Shown piece after piece: positions 23,847 to 33,130 of a DNA stretch of 64,000 nt. The notes below the pieces were generated by a model that saw only the letters and a program-made list of their open reading frames with translations, did not search any database and was not told the DNA's origin. This DNA comes from Lachnospiraceae bacterium. Lineage in GTDB: Bacteria > Bacillota > Clostridia > Lachnospirales > Lachnospiraceae. The position numbers and the translations under genes were made by a program. The stretch lies in the NCBI GenBank assembly GCA_017465095.1, contig JAFTWX010000101.1, positions 22,104-86,103 of the forward strand, given 5' to 3'. Each line of letters starts with the position of its first letter. The first letter of the stretch is position 1.

Positions 23847-25271
23847 ATGCAGGCTATTAACCGAAAAAGCAGACTGCTTGAAACGTACAGCTTAATATTG
23901 ATTGATCTGCTTTGTGTGATTGCAGCCCTTGCGACGGCGCTGGTTCTTCGTTTCGGGGATGTGCAAAAAGCGCTTTCCATGCCGGTACATTACACGGTCG
24001 GTATTTACATGATGCTGTTTTCCGTTCTGTACAATGTGATGGCAGACTGGAACCGCGGCTTTTTTAAACGTGGTTATTTCGTAGAGTTTATTGCAATCGT
24101 TAAATACGATGTGGTCATGATGGCAGCGATTGCATGCATTATGTACGTGACGCATGTGGCGGGAGATTATTCCAGATTGACCTTCGGTTTTTTTGCAGTG
24201 GCTAATCTGCTTTATACGATGGCGGCGCATTGTGCATTTAAAGCTTTTATGCTCAAGTACTACCGCAAGAGCAGCAGCAGTGACAAAGTCATGATTGTGA
24301 CGGAAGCAGACTATGCAGAGGATATTTTGAAACGCATCAAGGCCTCCGGCTCCTGGGACTATGAAGTGACGGCGCTGGCGATTCTCGATTCGGATTTTGA
24401 AGGAGAAGAGATTATGGGCATTCCGGTAGTTGCCGGAAAGCACGACCTGTTTGATGTGTCGAGACAGATGCCGCTGGATCAGGTGTTTATGTACCTTCCG
24501 GGGATGCCGGCGAAAGAAGTGCGCGCTTACATTTTGGACTTCCAGTCCATGGGCGTGATCTGTCACTACAATGTGGAGATGAAAGAGCTGAATCTGGCGG
24601 GCAAGACAGCAGGTGACTTCGCGGGATATGCGGTTATGACATTCTCCATGCAGTATTTTGACTACCGCCGTATGATTGTCAAACGTTTTGTGGATATTCT
24701 CGGCGGACTGGTGGGAAGCATTATCACCATCGTGCTGACACCGTTTGTGGCACTGGCCATCAAAATTGAGTCGAGAGGCCCTGTCTTTTTTGCCCAGACA
24801 CGAATCGGCAAAAACGGCAGACGCTTTAAAATATACAAATTCCGCTCCATGTACATGGATGCGGAGGAACGCAAAAAAGAGCTGGCCGAGCAAAATGAAA
24901 TGGCAGACGGCTTGATGTTCAAGATGGAAAACGATCCCCGCATCACCAAGGTGGGTAAATTTATCCGTAAGACGAGCATCGACGAGTTCCCACAGTTCTT
25001 TAATATTTTGCGGGGCGATATGAGTCTGGTAGGTACCAGACCGCCGACCGTGGATGAGTTCGAGCAGTACAGCAACCACTACCGGAGACGAATGAGCATC
25101 ACGCCGGGACTGACCGGTATGTGGCAGGTAAAAGGCCGCGGCAAAGTAACCGAGTTTGAAGATGTGGTAAAGATGGATCTGGATTATATCGATCACTGGT
25201 CATTATCACTTGATATGAAAATCATGTTCCAGACAGTGTGGGTAGTTTTGTTTGGAAGAGGAGCGAAGTAA
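23847..25271 (+). CDS. Undecaprenyl-phosphate sugar phosphotransferase (polyprenyl glycosylphosphotransferase)
   Basis: A 474-residue initiating enzyme that puts the first sugar-1-phosphate on undecaprenyl phosphate. Layout: four membrane helices (about residues 10-135), a CoA-binding-like Rossmann domain (about 145-265), one further hydrophobic segment, and the bacterial sugar transferase core. Core motifs: KRFVDILGGLVGS, ARIGKNG-type (QTRIGKNGRRFKIYKFRSM), DPRITKVGKFIRKTSIDEFP, NILRGDMSLVGTRPP and SITPGLTGMWQVKGRG. Likely sugars for this family are glucose or galactose. It is the second gene of the operon; base composition falls sharply in the next gene, so it is the conserved edge of the cassette. 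Confidence 0.93.
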   Translation: MQAINRKSRLLETYSLILIDLLCVIAALATALVLRFGDVQKALSMPVHYTVGIYMMLFSVLYNVMADWNRGFFKRGYFVEFIAIVKYDVVMMAAIACIMYVTHVAGDYSRLTFGFFAVANLLYTMAAHCAFKAFMLKYYRKSSSSDKVMIVTEADYAEDILKRIKASGSWDYEVTALAILDSDFEGEEIMGIPVVAGKHDLFDVSRQMPLDQVFMYLPGMPAKEVRAYILDFQSMGVICHYNVEMKELNLAGKTAGDFAGYAVMTFSMQYFDYRRMIVKRFVDILGGLVGSIITIVLTPFVALAIKIESRGPVFFAQTRIGKNGRRFKIYKFRSMYMDAEERKKELAEQNEMADGLMFKMENDPRITKVGKFIRKTSIDEFPQFFNILRGDMSLVGTRPPTVDEFEQYSNHYRRRMSITPGLTGMWQVKGRGKVTEFEDVVKMDLDYIDHWSLSLDMKIMFQTVWVVLFGRGAK

Positions 25272-25283
25272 GGAGAATACAGA

Positions 25284-26756
25284 ATGGGAAAAGGATTAGA
25301 ACAAAGAGAAATTAATCTGTGGGATATGTTGTGGGCTGTTTGCTTAAAATGGAGAAGTATCCTTGTGTGCGCTGTTATTTTGGCAATGCTGGCGGGTGGA
25401 CTTAGTTATGTTAGAAACGCGCAGTCTCTGGAGGCGGAAAATAAAGAAATATCTCTCGAAGATATGGAGAAAGCGTTAGATTATGAAAGTAAAAAGTCAT
25501 TAGAAGTATATTTTGAATATATGGATGCATATGAGAGTCAAAAAAAATACAATGAAACAGCTCCGATTATGCAATTAGATGCCAATGCGTTTTATAAAGG
25601 GGAAGTAAGCTATTATATAGATAATAATTTTAAGGTTGAATATCCTCTTGTTGATACAAATAATGATATTGTTGCACTGGTTAATACTTACAAAGCCGCT
25701 TTGAATTCTCAGGGATTTCTTGATGAAGCAAAAGAGGTTTTAGGTGAGCAGTTGATTGAAAATCAATATGTAACAGAAATGATTGATTTTATGAATGCTT
25801 ATGGAGATACGACGACCATTGAAACCAATGAAGCGGAAGGTGTTTTAACGATATCTGTGTATGCAAACGATGAAGAGACGTGTTATGCATTAAAAGAACT
25901 TGTTAAAGAGAGCATAAATGCTTACCAAAAGGAAGCAGGCTCTCAATTCGGAAAACATGACTTGGTATTGTTACAAGATGTGTGTGAGTTTGTGGCGGAT
26001 GAAGATTTGCTGGATTACCAAAAAAGAAATGTTGACAGAATGCAGACTAGCGCCAATTATATGACTAGCTTTGAGTCAAAGTTTTCAACACAACAATTTC
26101 AGTATAAAGATCTATATCTAAAAAATAATGGCAAAGAAAACGGTTCGGCAGTGCAAGAAGCTACAAGTATTAAAGAGTCACCAATTGTTAGTATAAAACT
26201 TGTATTAATAGGTTTTGTTGGCGGCGCAGTGTTAATGTTTGGTTTATGGGCGTTATTATATATATTCAGTAGTAAATTGCGCTTAGAAGATGACTATGAG
26301 TTGGTTTTTGAAAGCAAATTATTAGGTAATGTACCGATGGAGAAGAAAACGAAAAGAAAATGGTTTTGGTTTATAGATTTCGTTTTTGAGAAATTGCGTC
26401 ACTTTAATAAAAGATATTTTGAAAAAGAAGAAGCTCTTGACATGATAGCAGCCAATATCCGTATCGCTATGCAGAAAGCGAATGCTTGTAAAGTTATGGT
26501 TACGGGGGCTGTGTGCGGGGATGATGAAAAAAATGTTGCAGAACAAATTGCAAGCCGATTAAAAAAAGATGGCATAGAGATTGTGTTTGGGAATTCTATT
26601 TTATATGATGCGGAAGCGCTTGAAAAGCTTGTAGAATTGGGAAGTGTAGTACTTGTGGAAAAGGCGGAAAAATCATTATATAAGGAAATCCAGCGAGAAA
26701 TTGAGATTTGTTTGCATCAAGGAGTTAATCTCGTAGGTAGTGTTGTAGTGTACTAA
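25284..26756 (+). CDS. Wzz/CpsC-type chain-length protein fused to a degenerate BY-kinase-like domain
   Basis: A 490-residue protein. Residues about 10-50 (INLWDMLWAVCLKWRS then a hydrophobic span) are the Wzz N-terminus, followed by a long extracytoplasmic helical region to about 290. A second span (VSIKLVLIGFVGGAVLMFGLW) precedes a cytoplasmic domain. That domain (about 375-490) follows the CpsD/BY-kinase plan: ALDMIAANIRIAMQKA, CKVMVTGAVCGDDEKNVAEQ, and a final QGVNLVGSVVVY. Where an active kinase has G-x-x-x-x-G-K-S/T (Walker A), this has GAVCGDDEKN, and no tyrosine-rich tail is present. It is therefore predicted to set polymer length without kinase activity. No separate BY-kinase or phosphatase gene was found. 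Confidence 0.82.
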   Translation: MGKGLEQREINLWDMLWAVCLKWRSILVCAVILAMLAGGLSYVRNAQSLEAENKEISLEDMEKALDYESKKSLEVYFEYMDAYESQKKYNETAPIMQLDANAFYKGEVSYYIDNNFKVEYPLVDTNNDIVALVNTYKAALNSQGFLDEAKEVLGEQLIENQYVTEMIDFMNAYGDTTTIETNEAEGVLTISVYANDEETCYALKELVKESINAYQKEAGSQFGKHDLVLLQDVCEFVADEDLLDYQKRNVDRMQTSANYMTSFESKFSTQQFQYKDLYLKNNGKENGSAVQEATSIKESPIVSIKLVLIGFVGGAVLMFGLWALLYIFSSKLRLEDDYELVFESKLLGNVPMEKKTKRKWFWFIDFVFEKLRHFNKRYFEKEEALDMIAANIRIAMQKANACKVMVTGAVCGDDEKNVAEQIASRLKKDGIEIVFGNSILYDAEALEKLVELGSVVLVEKAEKSLYKEIQREIEICLHQGVNLVGSVVVY

Positions 26757-26779
26757 TTCAAATAAGGTAGGATAATAAT

Positions 26780-27991
26780 ATGCAACATGTTTTTATTGTT
26801 GGAGCAAAATCATTGGGTGCATATGGTGGTTACGAGACTTTTGTAAATAAATTAACCGAATACCATCAGTATAATAAAAAAATAAAATATCATATAGCTT
26901 GTAAGGCGAATGGTGATGGTTCGATGAATGAAAAGGGACTGCCTGAAGTTACAAAGCTTGATGATAAGCAATTTGAGTATAAAAACGCACACTGTTTTAA
27001 GTTAGAAGTACCTCAAATTGGACCGGCGCAGGCAATATATTATGATATTTTGGCTTTGAATTATTGTTGCGAGTATATCCGCAAAAATAGTATTAGCGGT
27101 GCAATTGTATATATTCTTGCTTGCCGCATTGGACCTTTTGCTGCTTTTTTTGAGAAAAAAATTCATGATTTAGGAGGGAAGGTATATGTAAATCCGGATG
27201 GTCATGAATGGAAGAGGACAAAATGGCCGGTTCTTGTGCGCAAGTATTGGAAGTATTCTGAGCGTCTAATGGTTAAGCATGCGGATTTGTTAGTGTGCGA
27301 TAGCAAAAATATTGAGAAGTATATTTGTCAGGAGTATAACAAATATAATCCTCAAACAACGTATATTGCTTATGGTGCAGATATGAGCCGTTCTGTTTTG
27401 GCAGATAATGATGAGAAGTTGCAACAATGGTATGAAAAGAATGGTTTAAAAGAAAAAAAATATTATCTTGTGGTTGGAAGATTTGTTCCGGAAAATAATT
27501 ACGAAACAATGATTCGAGAATTTATGACGTCAGACACAAAGAAGGATTTGGTAATTATTACAAATGTGACAAAAAATAAGTTTTATAATTATTTGTCTAA
27601 ATCTACCGGATTTGAAGCTGATTCAAGAATTAAGTTTGTCGGAACAGTCTATGACCAAGAATTGCTGAAAAAAATACGAGAAAAAGCATTTGCATATATT
27701 CACGGACATGAGGTTGGAGGGACAAATCCCAGTTTGATAGAAGCATTGAGTAGTACCGAGCTTAATCTGTTGTTGGATGTTGGATTTAATCAAGAGGTTG
27801 CTGAGGATGGAGCAGTTTACTTTGGAAAAGAGCATGGCGGATTAGCTCGTCTTATCTCAAATGTGGAAAATATGTCGAGTGAAGAAAGAATGCAATTAGG
27901 AAAGAAAGCATATGAACGAGTAATGCAATGTTATTCATGGGATTATATTGCTTCTGAGTATGAAAAATTATTTTTAAATAGAAAAATATAA
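26780..27991 (+). CDS. DUF1972/GT4 rhamnosyltransferase-like protein (WchF-type)
   Basis: A 403-residue GT-B transferase. The N-terminus [20 protein letters not shown] is the DUF1972 signature (usually G-x-P-A-x-Y-G-G-F-E-T). [15 protein letters not shown] and the donor-domain run [18 protein letters not shown] followed by [20 protein letters not shown] match WchF/Cps2T-like enzymes that add beta-linked rhamnose as the second sugar of pneumococcal-type repeat units. Position directly after the initiating transferase and Wzz supports a second-sugar role. rfbD in the window fits a dTDP-rhamnose donor. The gene is AT-rich compared with upstream neighbours. Confidence 0.86.
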   Translation: MQHVFIVGAKSLGAYGGYETFVNKLTEYHQYNKKIKYHIACKANGDGSMNEKGLPEVTKLDDKQFEYKNAHCFKLEVPQIGPAQAIYYDILALNYCCEYIRKNSISGAIVYILACRIGPFAAFFEKKIHDLGGKVYVNPDGHEWKRTKWPVLVRKYWKYSERLMVKHADLLVCDSKNIEKYICQEYNKYNPQTTYIAYGADMSRSVLADNDEKLQQWYEKNGLKEKKYYLVVGRFVPENNYETMIREFMTSDTKKDLVIITNVTKNKFYNYLSKSTGFEADSRIKFVGTVYDQELLKKIREKAFAYIHGHEVGGTNPSLIEALSSTELNLLLDVGFNQEVAEDGAVYFGKEHGGLARLISNVENMSSEERMQLGKKAYERVMQCYSWDYIASEYEKLFLNRKI

Positions 27992-28002
27992 GAGGAAAAA
28001 AT

Positions 28003-28395
28003 ATGAAAAGAGTTATTACGTACGGAACGTTTGATTTGTTGCACTATGGTCATATAAATTTATTACAGAGAGCAAAGGCATTAGGAGATTATTTGATAGT
28101 TGTGCTTTCGACGGATGAATTTAACTGGAATGAAAAACAAAAAAAATGCTATTTTTCTTATGAACAAAGAAAAACGTTGTTAGAGGCAATTCGATATGTA
28201 GATTTAGTCATTCCTGAGACGTGCTGGGAACAAAAAAAGACAGATGTACATGAATATCACATTGATACATTTGTTATGGGAAATGATTGGGAAGGGAAAT
28301 TTGATTTTTTGAAAGACGAGGGGGTAGATGTTGTATATCTTCCGCGTACTCCCGAGATTAGTACAACGCAAATTAAAGAAGAATTGAATAAATAA
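28003..28395 (+). CDS. tagD: Glycerol-3-phosphate cytidylyltransferase
   Basis: A 130-residue TagD/Gct-type nucleotidyltransferase making CDP-glycerol from CTP and sn-glycerol-3-phosphate. Visible: [20 protein letters not shown] with the H-x-G-H catalytic motif, [28 protein letters not shown] and the C-terminal [10 protein letters not shown] (family I-S-T-T/S-x-I). The length is normal. It is 12 bases after the rhamnosyltransferase-like gene and 18 before licD. As in several streptococcal capsule loci, the pair probably supplies and transfers a glycerol-phosphate side group. Confidence 0.94.
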   Translation: MKRVITYGTFDLLHYGHINLLQRAKALGDYLIVVLSTDEFNWNEKQKKCYFSYEQRKTLLEAIRYVDLVIPETCWEQKKTDVHEYHIDTFVMGNDWEGKFDFLKDEGVDVVYLPRTPEISTTQIKEELNK

Positions 28396-28412
28396 CATTA
28401 TGTGAGGATGGT

Positions 28413-29246
28413 ATGGAAAATATTGAAAGATTGCATCAAATCGATATCGAAATAGTAAAAGAAGTTGTAAAAATTTGTGATAAGCATAATCTTCTTTATT
28501 ACATGATTGGCGGAACGATGCTTGGAGCGATTAGACATAAAGGATTTATTCCGTGGGATGATGATGTTGATTTGGGAATGCCTAGAGAAGATTATGAAGA
28601 GTTTTTAAAAATAGCATCTAAAGAGTTGCCAGACTATTTAAAAATAGTAAATTATCGGACAGATCCTAAATACCAGTATTATATTACGAGGGTCTTGGAT
28701 ACAAATACAAAAGTAATTGAAGAACGTATTGGTAATGATAGCAAATATACACATGCATCTATTGATATTTTTCCGATTGATGGAACTCCAAATAATGTTC
28801 TTTTCAGAAAAATATATTTTTTTAGGGTCTTATCACATCGAGCGTTGATGTCTTTATGCTATAAAGACTCTATCGATAGAAAAAGAAAAAGAGGATTAAT
28901 CGAAAAAGCTTTTTTGTGGATTATGGAGCATATTCCTGTTGAAAAATTTACAACACCTTACAAACAGAAATGTAAAATAGATAGATTAATGAGGAAGCAA
29001 GATGTAAAACGATCAAAATATATAGGAAACATTATGGGGGCGTATCGAACAAGAGAAATAGTTCCGAAAGAGTTTTACGGTAAGGGGAAGTTTTATCAAT
29101 TTGAAGATATACAACTTAGAGGATTAGCGATGTATGATGAATATTTAAAACATACTTATGGAAATTATATGGAGCTTCCGCCGGAGGATAAGAGAAAAAC
29201 ACATTTTAAGATTATAGAGATTCACGGAGAGAAGGTAGCGGATTAA
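28413..29246 (+). CDS. LicD family phosphotransferase
   Basis: A 277-residue LicD-type nucleotidyl-dependent phosphotransferase. Diagnostic core: YYMIGGTMLGAIRHKGFIPW followed by DDDVDLGMPREDYEEF; the G-G-x-x-L-G-x-x-R-H-x-x-x-I-P-W-D-D-D-x-D pattern includes the metal-binding aspartates. The usual reaction transfers phosphocholine, phosphoribitol or glycerol phosphate from a CDP-activated donor to a sugar hydroxyl. tagD immediately upstream makes CDP-glycerol the likely donor. No membrane segments. The C-terminal part (KRKTHFKIIEIHGEK) is typical of the capsule-associated subgroup. Confidence 0.9.
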   Translation: MENIERLHQIDIEIVKEVVKICDKHNLLYYMIGGTMLGAIRHKGFIPWDDDVDLGMPREDYEEFLKIASKELPDYLKIVNYRTDPKYQYYITRVLDTNTKVIEERIGNDSKYTHASIDIFPIDGTPNNVLFRKIYFFRVLSHRALMSLCYKDSIDRKRKRGLIEKAFLWIMEHIPVEKFTTPYKQKCKIDRLMRKQDVKRSKYIGNIMGAYRTREIVPKEFYGKGKFYQFEDIQLRGLAMYDEYLKHTYGNYMELPPEDKRKTHFKIIEIHGEKVAD

Positions 29247-29253
29247 AAAGAGA

Positions 29254-30204
29254 ATGAGCGAATTTAGTAAAATATTTAAAAAAGTTAATGGGATGCAGCA
29301 ATTAAAACAATATGCAAAAGCACATGTTTTGTTGCATGCTTTAGTTCAAACTGCTGTTGTAGGAGTGTCTAAAAAATCCTTGGAAATTGTACGGTTGTCT
29401 GTTAGAAATAAAATTCTGCAGAAACTCAGAAAGAAAAATAAAAAGTTTATTGCGGATTGTGTAGACAAGTTATCCAGTGAAGTGTTAGAAAAAAAGCACG
29501 AAAAGAGGATATGGATTGCTTGGTTTCAAGGAATAGAGCAAGCCCCATATATTGTAAAAAGGTGTTATCAATCGATAGTGAAACAATTTGGTGATTATGA
29601 AATTACAGTTATAACAGATAAGAACTATGCTGATTATGTTGTGTTTCCGGAATATATTGTTGAAAAATACCAAAAAGGTCTTATTACGAAAACGCATTTT
29701 TCTGATTTGCTCAGAATTGAGTTGTTATCAGAATATGGAGGCACATGGATAGATGCAACTGTTTTTTGTAGTGGCGGAGATATTCCGAAATATATGTTAG
29801 AGTCGGACTTGTTTTTGTTCCAAATTTTGAAACCGGGATTAGATGGCTGCTCGACGGCTATTTCCAGTTGGTTTATTACGGCATCTAGCGATAGCAAAAT
29901 TATAAGACTTGTCAGAGAGTTACTATATAATTATTGGAGACATGCGAATTCACTGATTGATTATTTTTTGATACATGATTTCTTTCAGTTGGCCATTGAA
30001 GCGTTTCCGGAGGAATGGAAAGAAGTCATACCTGTTTGCAACTCGCTTCCTCACATTTTACAGTTGAATTTTTTTGAGAGATATGATGAAGAAAAATGGG
30101 AAGCTATCAGAAATATGACGCCATTTCATAAATTGAGTTATAAGTGGAGTGACGAACAATTAAAACTCGAAAAAACATTTTATCAAAAAATAGTTGCACA
30201 GTAA
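29254..30204 (+). CDS. Capsular polysaccharide synthesis glycosyltransferase (GT32-like)
   Basis: A 316-residue protein of the Caps_synth/GT32 type. Conserved blocks: RIWIAWFQGIEQAPYIVKRC (the W-x-x-W-x-Q-G opening), ITVITDKNYADYV, THFSDLLRIELLSEYGGTW followed directly by IDATVFC (the metal-binding acidic motif at the end of the G-G-x-W-x-D block), then IAVCNSLPHILQ-like (IPVCNSLPHILQ). Such enzymes transfer hexoses or HexNAc in capsule assembly. Residues 1-75 are basic and helical, perhaps membrane-associated. Start ATG 29,254 has AAAAAGAGA upstream, eight bases after licD ends. Donor unknown. Confidence 0.83.
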   Translation: MSEFSKIFKKVNGMQQLKQYAKAHVLLHALVQTAVVGVSKKSLEIVRLSVRNKILQKLRKKNKKFIADCVDKLSSEVLEKKHEKRIWIAWFQGIEQAPYIVKRCYQSIVKQFGDYEITVITDKNYADYVVFPEYIVEKYQKGLITKTHFSDLLRIELLSEYGGTWIDATVFCSGGDIPKYMLESDLFLFQILKPGLDGCSTAISSWFITASSDSKIIRLVRELLYNYWRHANSLIDYFLIHDFFQLAIEAFPEEWKEVIPVCNSLPHILQLNFFERYDEEKWEAIRNMTPFHKLSYKWSDEQLKLEKTFYQKIVAQ

Positions 30205-30236
30205 TAATTTTCTGATAGTATTACGGAGGAGATTTT

Positions 30237-31322
30237 GTGAAAATATTATATCTGTTATTTTCTTATACGGTTGGTGGAACCGAAAAATTAGTCACAGATA
30301 TATGTAATGAATTTGTTGAAAGAGGCGATGAAGTACATTTGTATGTTGTAAATGACTTGTATGATGAGCAGTTGCTTCGTACATTAGATCAGGGTGTTAT
30401 TGTTGAGTTATATCGAAGGCCTGTTAATGGTAAAGGAAAAATTAAGGCTATGATAGATTTGGCAAAATATATAAAAGTTAAAGGAATAGAGGTTGTTCAT
30501 TGTAATTCTTTTAATACACCTGAAATAATGCTGCTTGCCAAATTGGTCAATCGAAGACTAAAAGTTGTTTATACCATTCATGGACTCGATCAATATAATA
30601 AATTAAATAATTGGAGAGTAAAGTATAGAAATTGGTTGTGTCATACAATAGTAGCTATCTCAAAGACAGTGGAAAAAGAGATTATCTTTAGTGGAGCAAA
30701 TAGAAAAAAAGTTAAAGTTGTCTATAATGCAATTTCGTTGGAAAAATTTAAGAACAATATTTGCAAACCAAAAGAAGATGATGTGATTATCTTAGGGAAC
30801 GTTGCAAGAATAGACCTAGAAAATAAAGGACAGGATTTGTTAATACGTGCTGTTGCAGAATTAAATAAAAAATATAAAGTGAAATGTTATTTTGCTGGGG
30901 CAGCTGATCAAAAGCATATAGGAGATTATGAACAGTTGCGTGGATTAGTGAGAGAGAATAATTTGGAAGACCAAATTGTTTTTGAGGGGAATGTGACTGA
31001 TATTCCGCAATTTTTGAAAAAGATAGATGTCTTTGTTTTGCCATCCAGAAGGGAAGGATTTGGCATTTCATTGATAGAAGCTATGGCAATGGAGATACCA
31101 TGTATTTCTAGTGACATAAATGGGCCGAGGGAAATTGTTGGAGATGAAGAAAGAGGTATTCTTTTTAAGAGTGAAGATTATATAGATTTAGCTCGAGCTA
31201 TTGAAAGGGTAATATTATCCTATGATACGCAGATAAAAAAAGCACAAGTGGCATCGGAGTATGTAAAATGTAATTTTGATATAAAACATATGTGTGATTT
31301 GCTATATGATATTTATAAATAA
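30237..31322 (+). CDS. GT4 family glycosyltransferase
   Basis: A 361-residue GT-B retaining transferase. The N-terminal LLFSYTVGGTEKLVTDI is the acceptor-side glycine-rich loop. VYTIHGLDQYNKL and VYNAISLEKFKN lie at the domain junction. The donor site has LGNVARIDLENKGQDLLIRA, VLPSRREGFGISLIEAMAME (E-x7-E motif) and GPREIVGDEERG. The start is a GTG, decided by a strong GGAGGAG five bases upstream; no ATG fits. Cytoplasmic, acting on the lipid-linked repeat unit. The sugar transferred cannot be deduced. Confidence 0.88.
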   Translation: MKILYLLFSYTVGGTEKLVTDICNEFVERGDEVHLYVVNDLYDEQLLRTLDQGVIVELYRRPVNGKGKIKAMIDLAKYIKVKGIEVVHCNSFNTPEIMLLAKLVNRRLKVVYTIHGLDQYNKLNNWRVKYRNWLCHTIVAISKTVEKEIIFSGANRKKVKVVYNAISLEKFKNNICKPKEDDVIILGNVARIDLENKGQDLLIRAVAELNKKYKVKCYFAGAADQKHIGDYEQLRGLVRENNLEDQIVFEGNVTDIPQFLKKIDVFVLPSRREGFGISLIEAMAMEIPCISSDINGPREIVGDEERGILFKSEDYIDLARAIERVILSYDTQIKKAQVASEYVKCNFDIKHMCDLLYDIYK

Positions 31323-31359
31323 TCATCATAAGAACATATGCCTATAACAGGAGATTGTA

Positions 31360-31908
31360 ATGAGATTAATGCAAACAATAAAAAATAAGATAAGAGGAAT
31401 TACGCCGATAGAAGAATTGATTGAATGTGGGATGGCTGTCGGTGAAAATTTTTGGTGTGGTAATGGATGTAAGTTTGATTGGTCTTTTCCGTGGTTGATA
31501 AAGATAGGAGATAATGTTACGCTATCGCATGATGTTGATATTATTACACACGATGCTTCTTTGCATAGGAGGCTTAATGTTACTAAGTTGGCAAAAGTAG
31601 AAATTGGTAATAACGTTTTTGTCGGGGCAAGAGTGACAATTTTACCAGGGGTTAAATTAGGAGATAACTCGATAATCGGAGCGGGATCCCTAGTGTGTAA
31701 AGATGTTCCGGCAGATGAAGTCTGGGCAGGTGTTCCGGCACAAAAAATCTGTACGGTGCAGGATTATGTGAGAAGAACAGAAAACGACATAATTGAAGAA
31801 ATAATAGATGCGTCTAAAACAATTCATAATTCAGATGCAGAATATTTGCCATTAAGACAACAGTTGATAGAAATGATTGATAAAAATGGTAAAGTATATA
31901 TAAAGTAA
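31360..31908 (+). CDS. Left-handed beta-helix (hexapeptide) O-acetyltransferase
   Basis: 182 residues of hexapeptide repeats, a trimeric acetyl-CoA-dependent transferase of the WcaF/NodL/CatB type. Visible: WLIKIGDNVTLSHDVDIITH (catalytic His in the DIITHDASLH region), VEIGNNVFVGARVTILPGVK, LGDNSIIGAGSLVCKDVPAD and WAGVPAQKICTV (family G-x-P-A-K/x). It would acetylate a sugar or nucleotide sugar in the cytoplasm, unlike the three membrane AT3 enzymes further left. Ribosome site AACAGGAGA. It lies between a GT4 gene and wzy in the tight operon. Confidence 0.9.
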   Translation: MRLMQTIKNKIRGITPIEELIECGMAVGENFWCGNGCKFDWSFPWLIKIGDNVTLSHDVDIITHDASLHRRLNVTKLAKVEIGNNVFVGARVTILPGVKLGDNSIIGAGSLVCKDVPADEVWAGVPAQKICTVQDYVRRTENDIIEEIIDASKTIHNSDAEYLPLRQQLIEMIDKNGKVYIK

Positions 31909-31922
31909 GGTGAGGAAATTAA

Positions 31923-33122
31923 ATGGGCAATGTAAAAATAAGTAAATATCATATCCTTTTTGCACTACTCATAGTTCCTTTTTTTAAACCTGTCGGAATA
32001 GCTTATTATCCGTTGATTAACAAGATTTTTCAAATGTGGAAGCTGGTATCGCTTTGTTGTAGTGTGATAGTAATATCATATGTCAGCAAATTGAATATTT
32101 CACGCAGTAAATCTTATGTAGGTTTACTGGGGCTAATAATATTTGAGATTATTTATGTTATAAATACAGTAGTAGCGTCTAATCCAGTGGGGGATATTTT
32201 AAACAACTCTGTCACGAATGTTGTTTTACTGTGGTTAGTCTATGTACTCTCATGTAGCCAATATAAACTTCATTTTCTTAAAGCTGTCAATATAGTTTTT
32301 TCGATTGATATATGGTTGCATATTTTTAGCGTGGTTTTGGCGGCAATAGGGCATCCTGTTTTTGAGGTAATAGAAGGTGGTAATACGTATTTGTTCGGAA
32401 GAGATAATTATTCGGCATTTACGCTTCTTCCGATGTTGGGAGTTGTCTTATATACAGATGTGATTTTATATGGCGTGTGCTACAGACAAAGATTGAATGC
32501 TTATATATTATGTTTTGCGTTGACATTTTGTTTTTTTTATACAAATAGTGCGACGGCTATGTTGGCATTTTTTGTTGAGACATGTTTGGTGATTTTTACA
32601 AGTATCAGAAAGGAATTAATGAAGTTTTTGACGACAAAAAGAATTATTATTCTTATTGGGTTATTTCTGATAGGCATTGTTGTGTTCCATGTCCAAGAGC
32701 ATTTCGCATATTTTTTGAGCGTTGCGTTTAATAAAGGAGAAAAAGGAATCACCCTTAATTCTCGGACTATTATATGGGACATGGCACTAGATTTGATTAT
32801 GCAGCGGCCGGTATTTGGATGGGGTGCTTTGTCACAAAAACAGATTTCAAATTATGTCTTATATGGAGTTGGACATGCTCACAACATTATTTTTGAGATT
32901 CTTCTGAGAAGTGGATTTGTTGGATTGATTTCGTATGTTTGGTTTTTGACATGGCCATACAGGGACAAATTTGCAATTTTGAGATCAAGAGCAAATATTT
33001 TGTTAGCTACATTGGCCAGTTATTTGTTTTTGACAATCATGGATTTTTACCCGTTACTTCAAGCGCAATATTGTATGATGGGATTAATATATTGCTGGAA
33101 AAATTTTGAACAGGATATTTAA
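31923..33122 (+). CDS. O-antigen ligase/polymerase family protein (Wzy)
   Basis: A 399-residue protein with about eleven membrane spans and one large outer loop, the Wzy_C layout. The diagnostic stretch is LNSRTIIWDMALDLIMQRPV followed by FGWGALSQ and later GVGHAHNIIFEILLRSGFVG (R-x-x-I-W, P-x-F-G-W-G, H-x-H-N). These are conserved in polymerases and ligases that join undecaprenyl-linked repeat units outside the membrane. It is the only clear polymerase in the window, so it likely makes the main polymer for the operon. Ribosome site GGTGAGGA. Confidence 0.85.
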   Translation: MGNVKISKYHILFALLIVPFFKPVGIAYYPLINKIFQMWKLVSLCCSVIVISYVSKLNISRSKSYVGLLGLIIFEIIYVINTVVASNPVGDILNNSVTNVVLLWLVYVLSCSQYKLHFLKAVNIVFSIDIWLHIFSVVLAAIGHPVFEVIEGGNTYLFGRDNYSAFTLLPMLGVVLYTDVILYGVCYRQRLNAYILCFALTFCFFYTNSATAMLAFFVETCLVIFTSIRKELMKFLTTKRIIILIGLFLIGIVVFHVQEHFAYFLSVAFNKGEKGITLNSRTIIWDMALDLIMQRPVFGWGALSQKQISNYVLYGVGHAHNIIFEILLRSGFVGLISYVWFLTWPYRDKFAILRSRANILLATLASYLFLTIMDFYPLLQAQYCMMGLIYCWKNFEQDI

Positions 33123-33130
33123 GGAATAAA

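Noticed and set aside
23892..25196. A 434-codon open frame on the - strand opposite the undecaprenyl-phosphate sugar transferase
   Set aside because: Composition is His/Arg/Cys-rich without any domain, and the + strand frame is a textbook sugar transferase. It is an antisense shadow.
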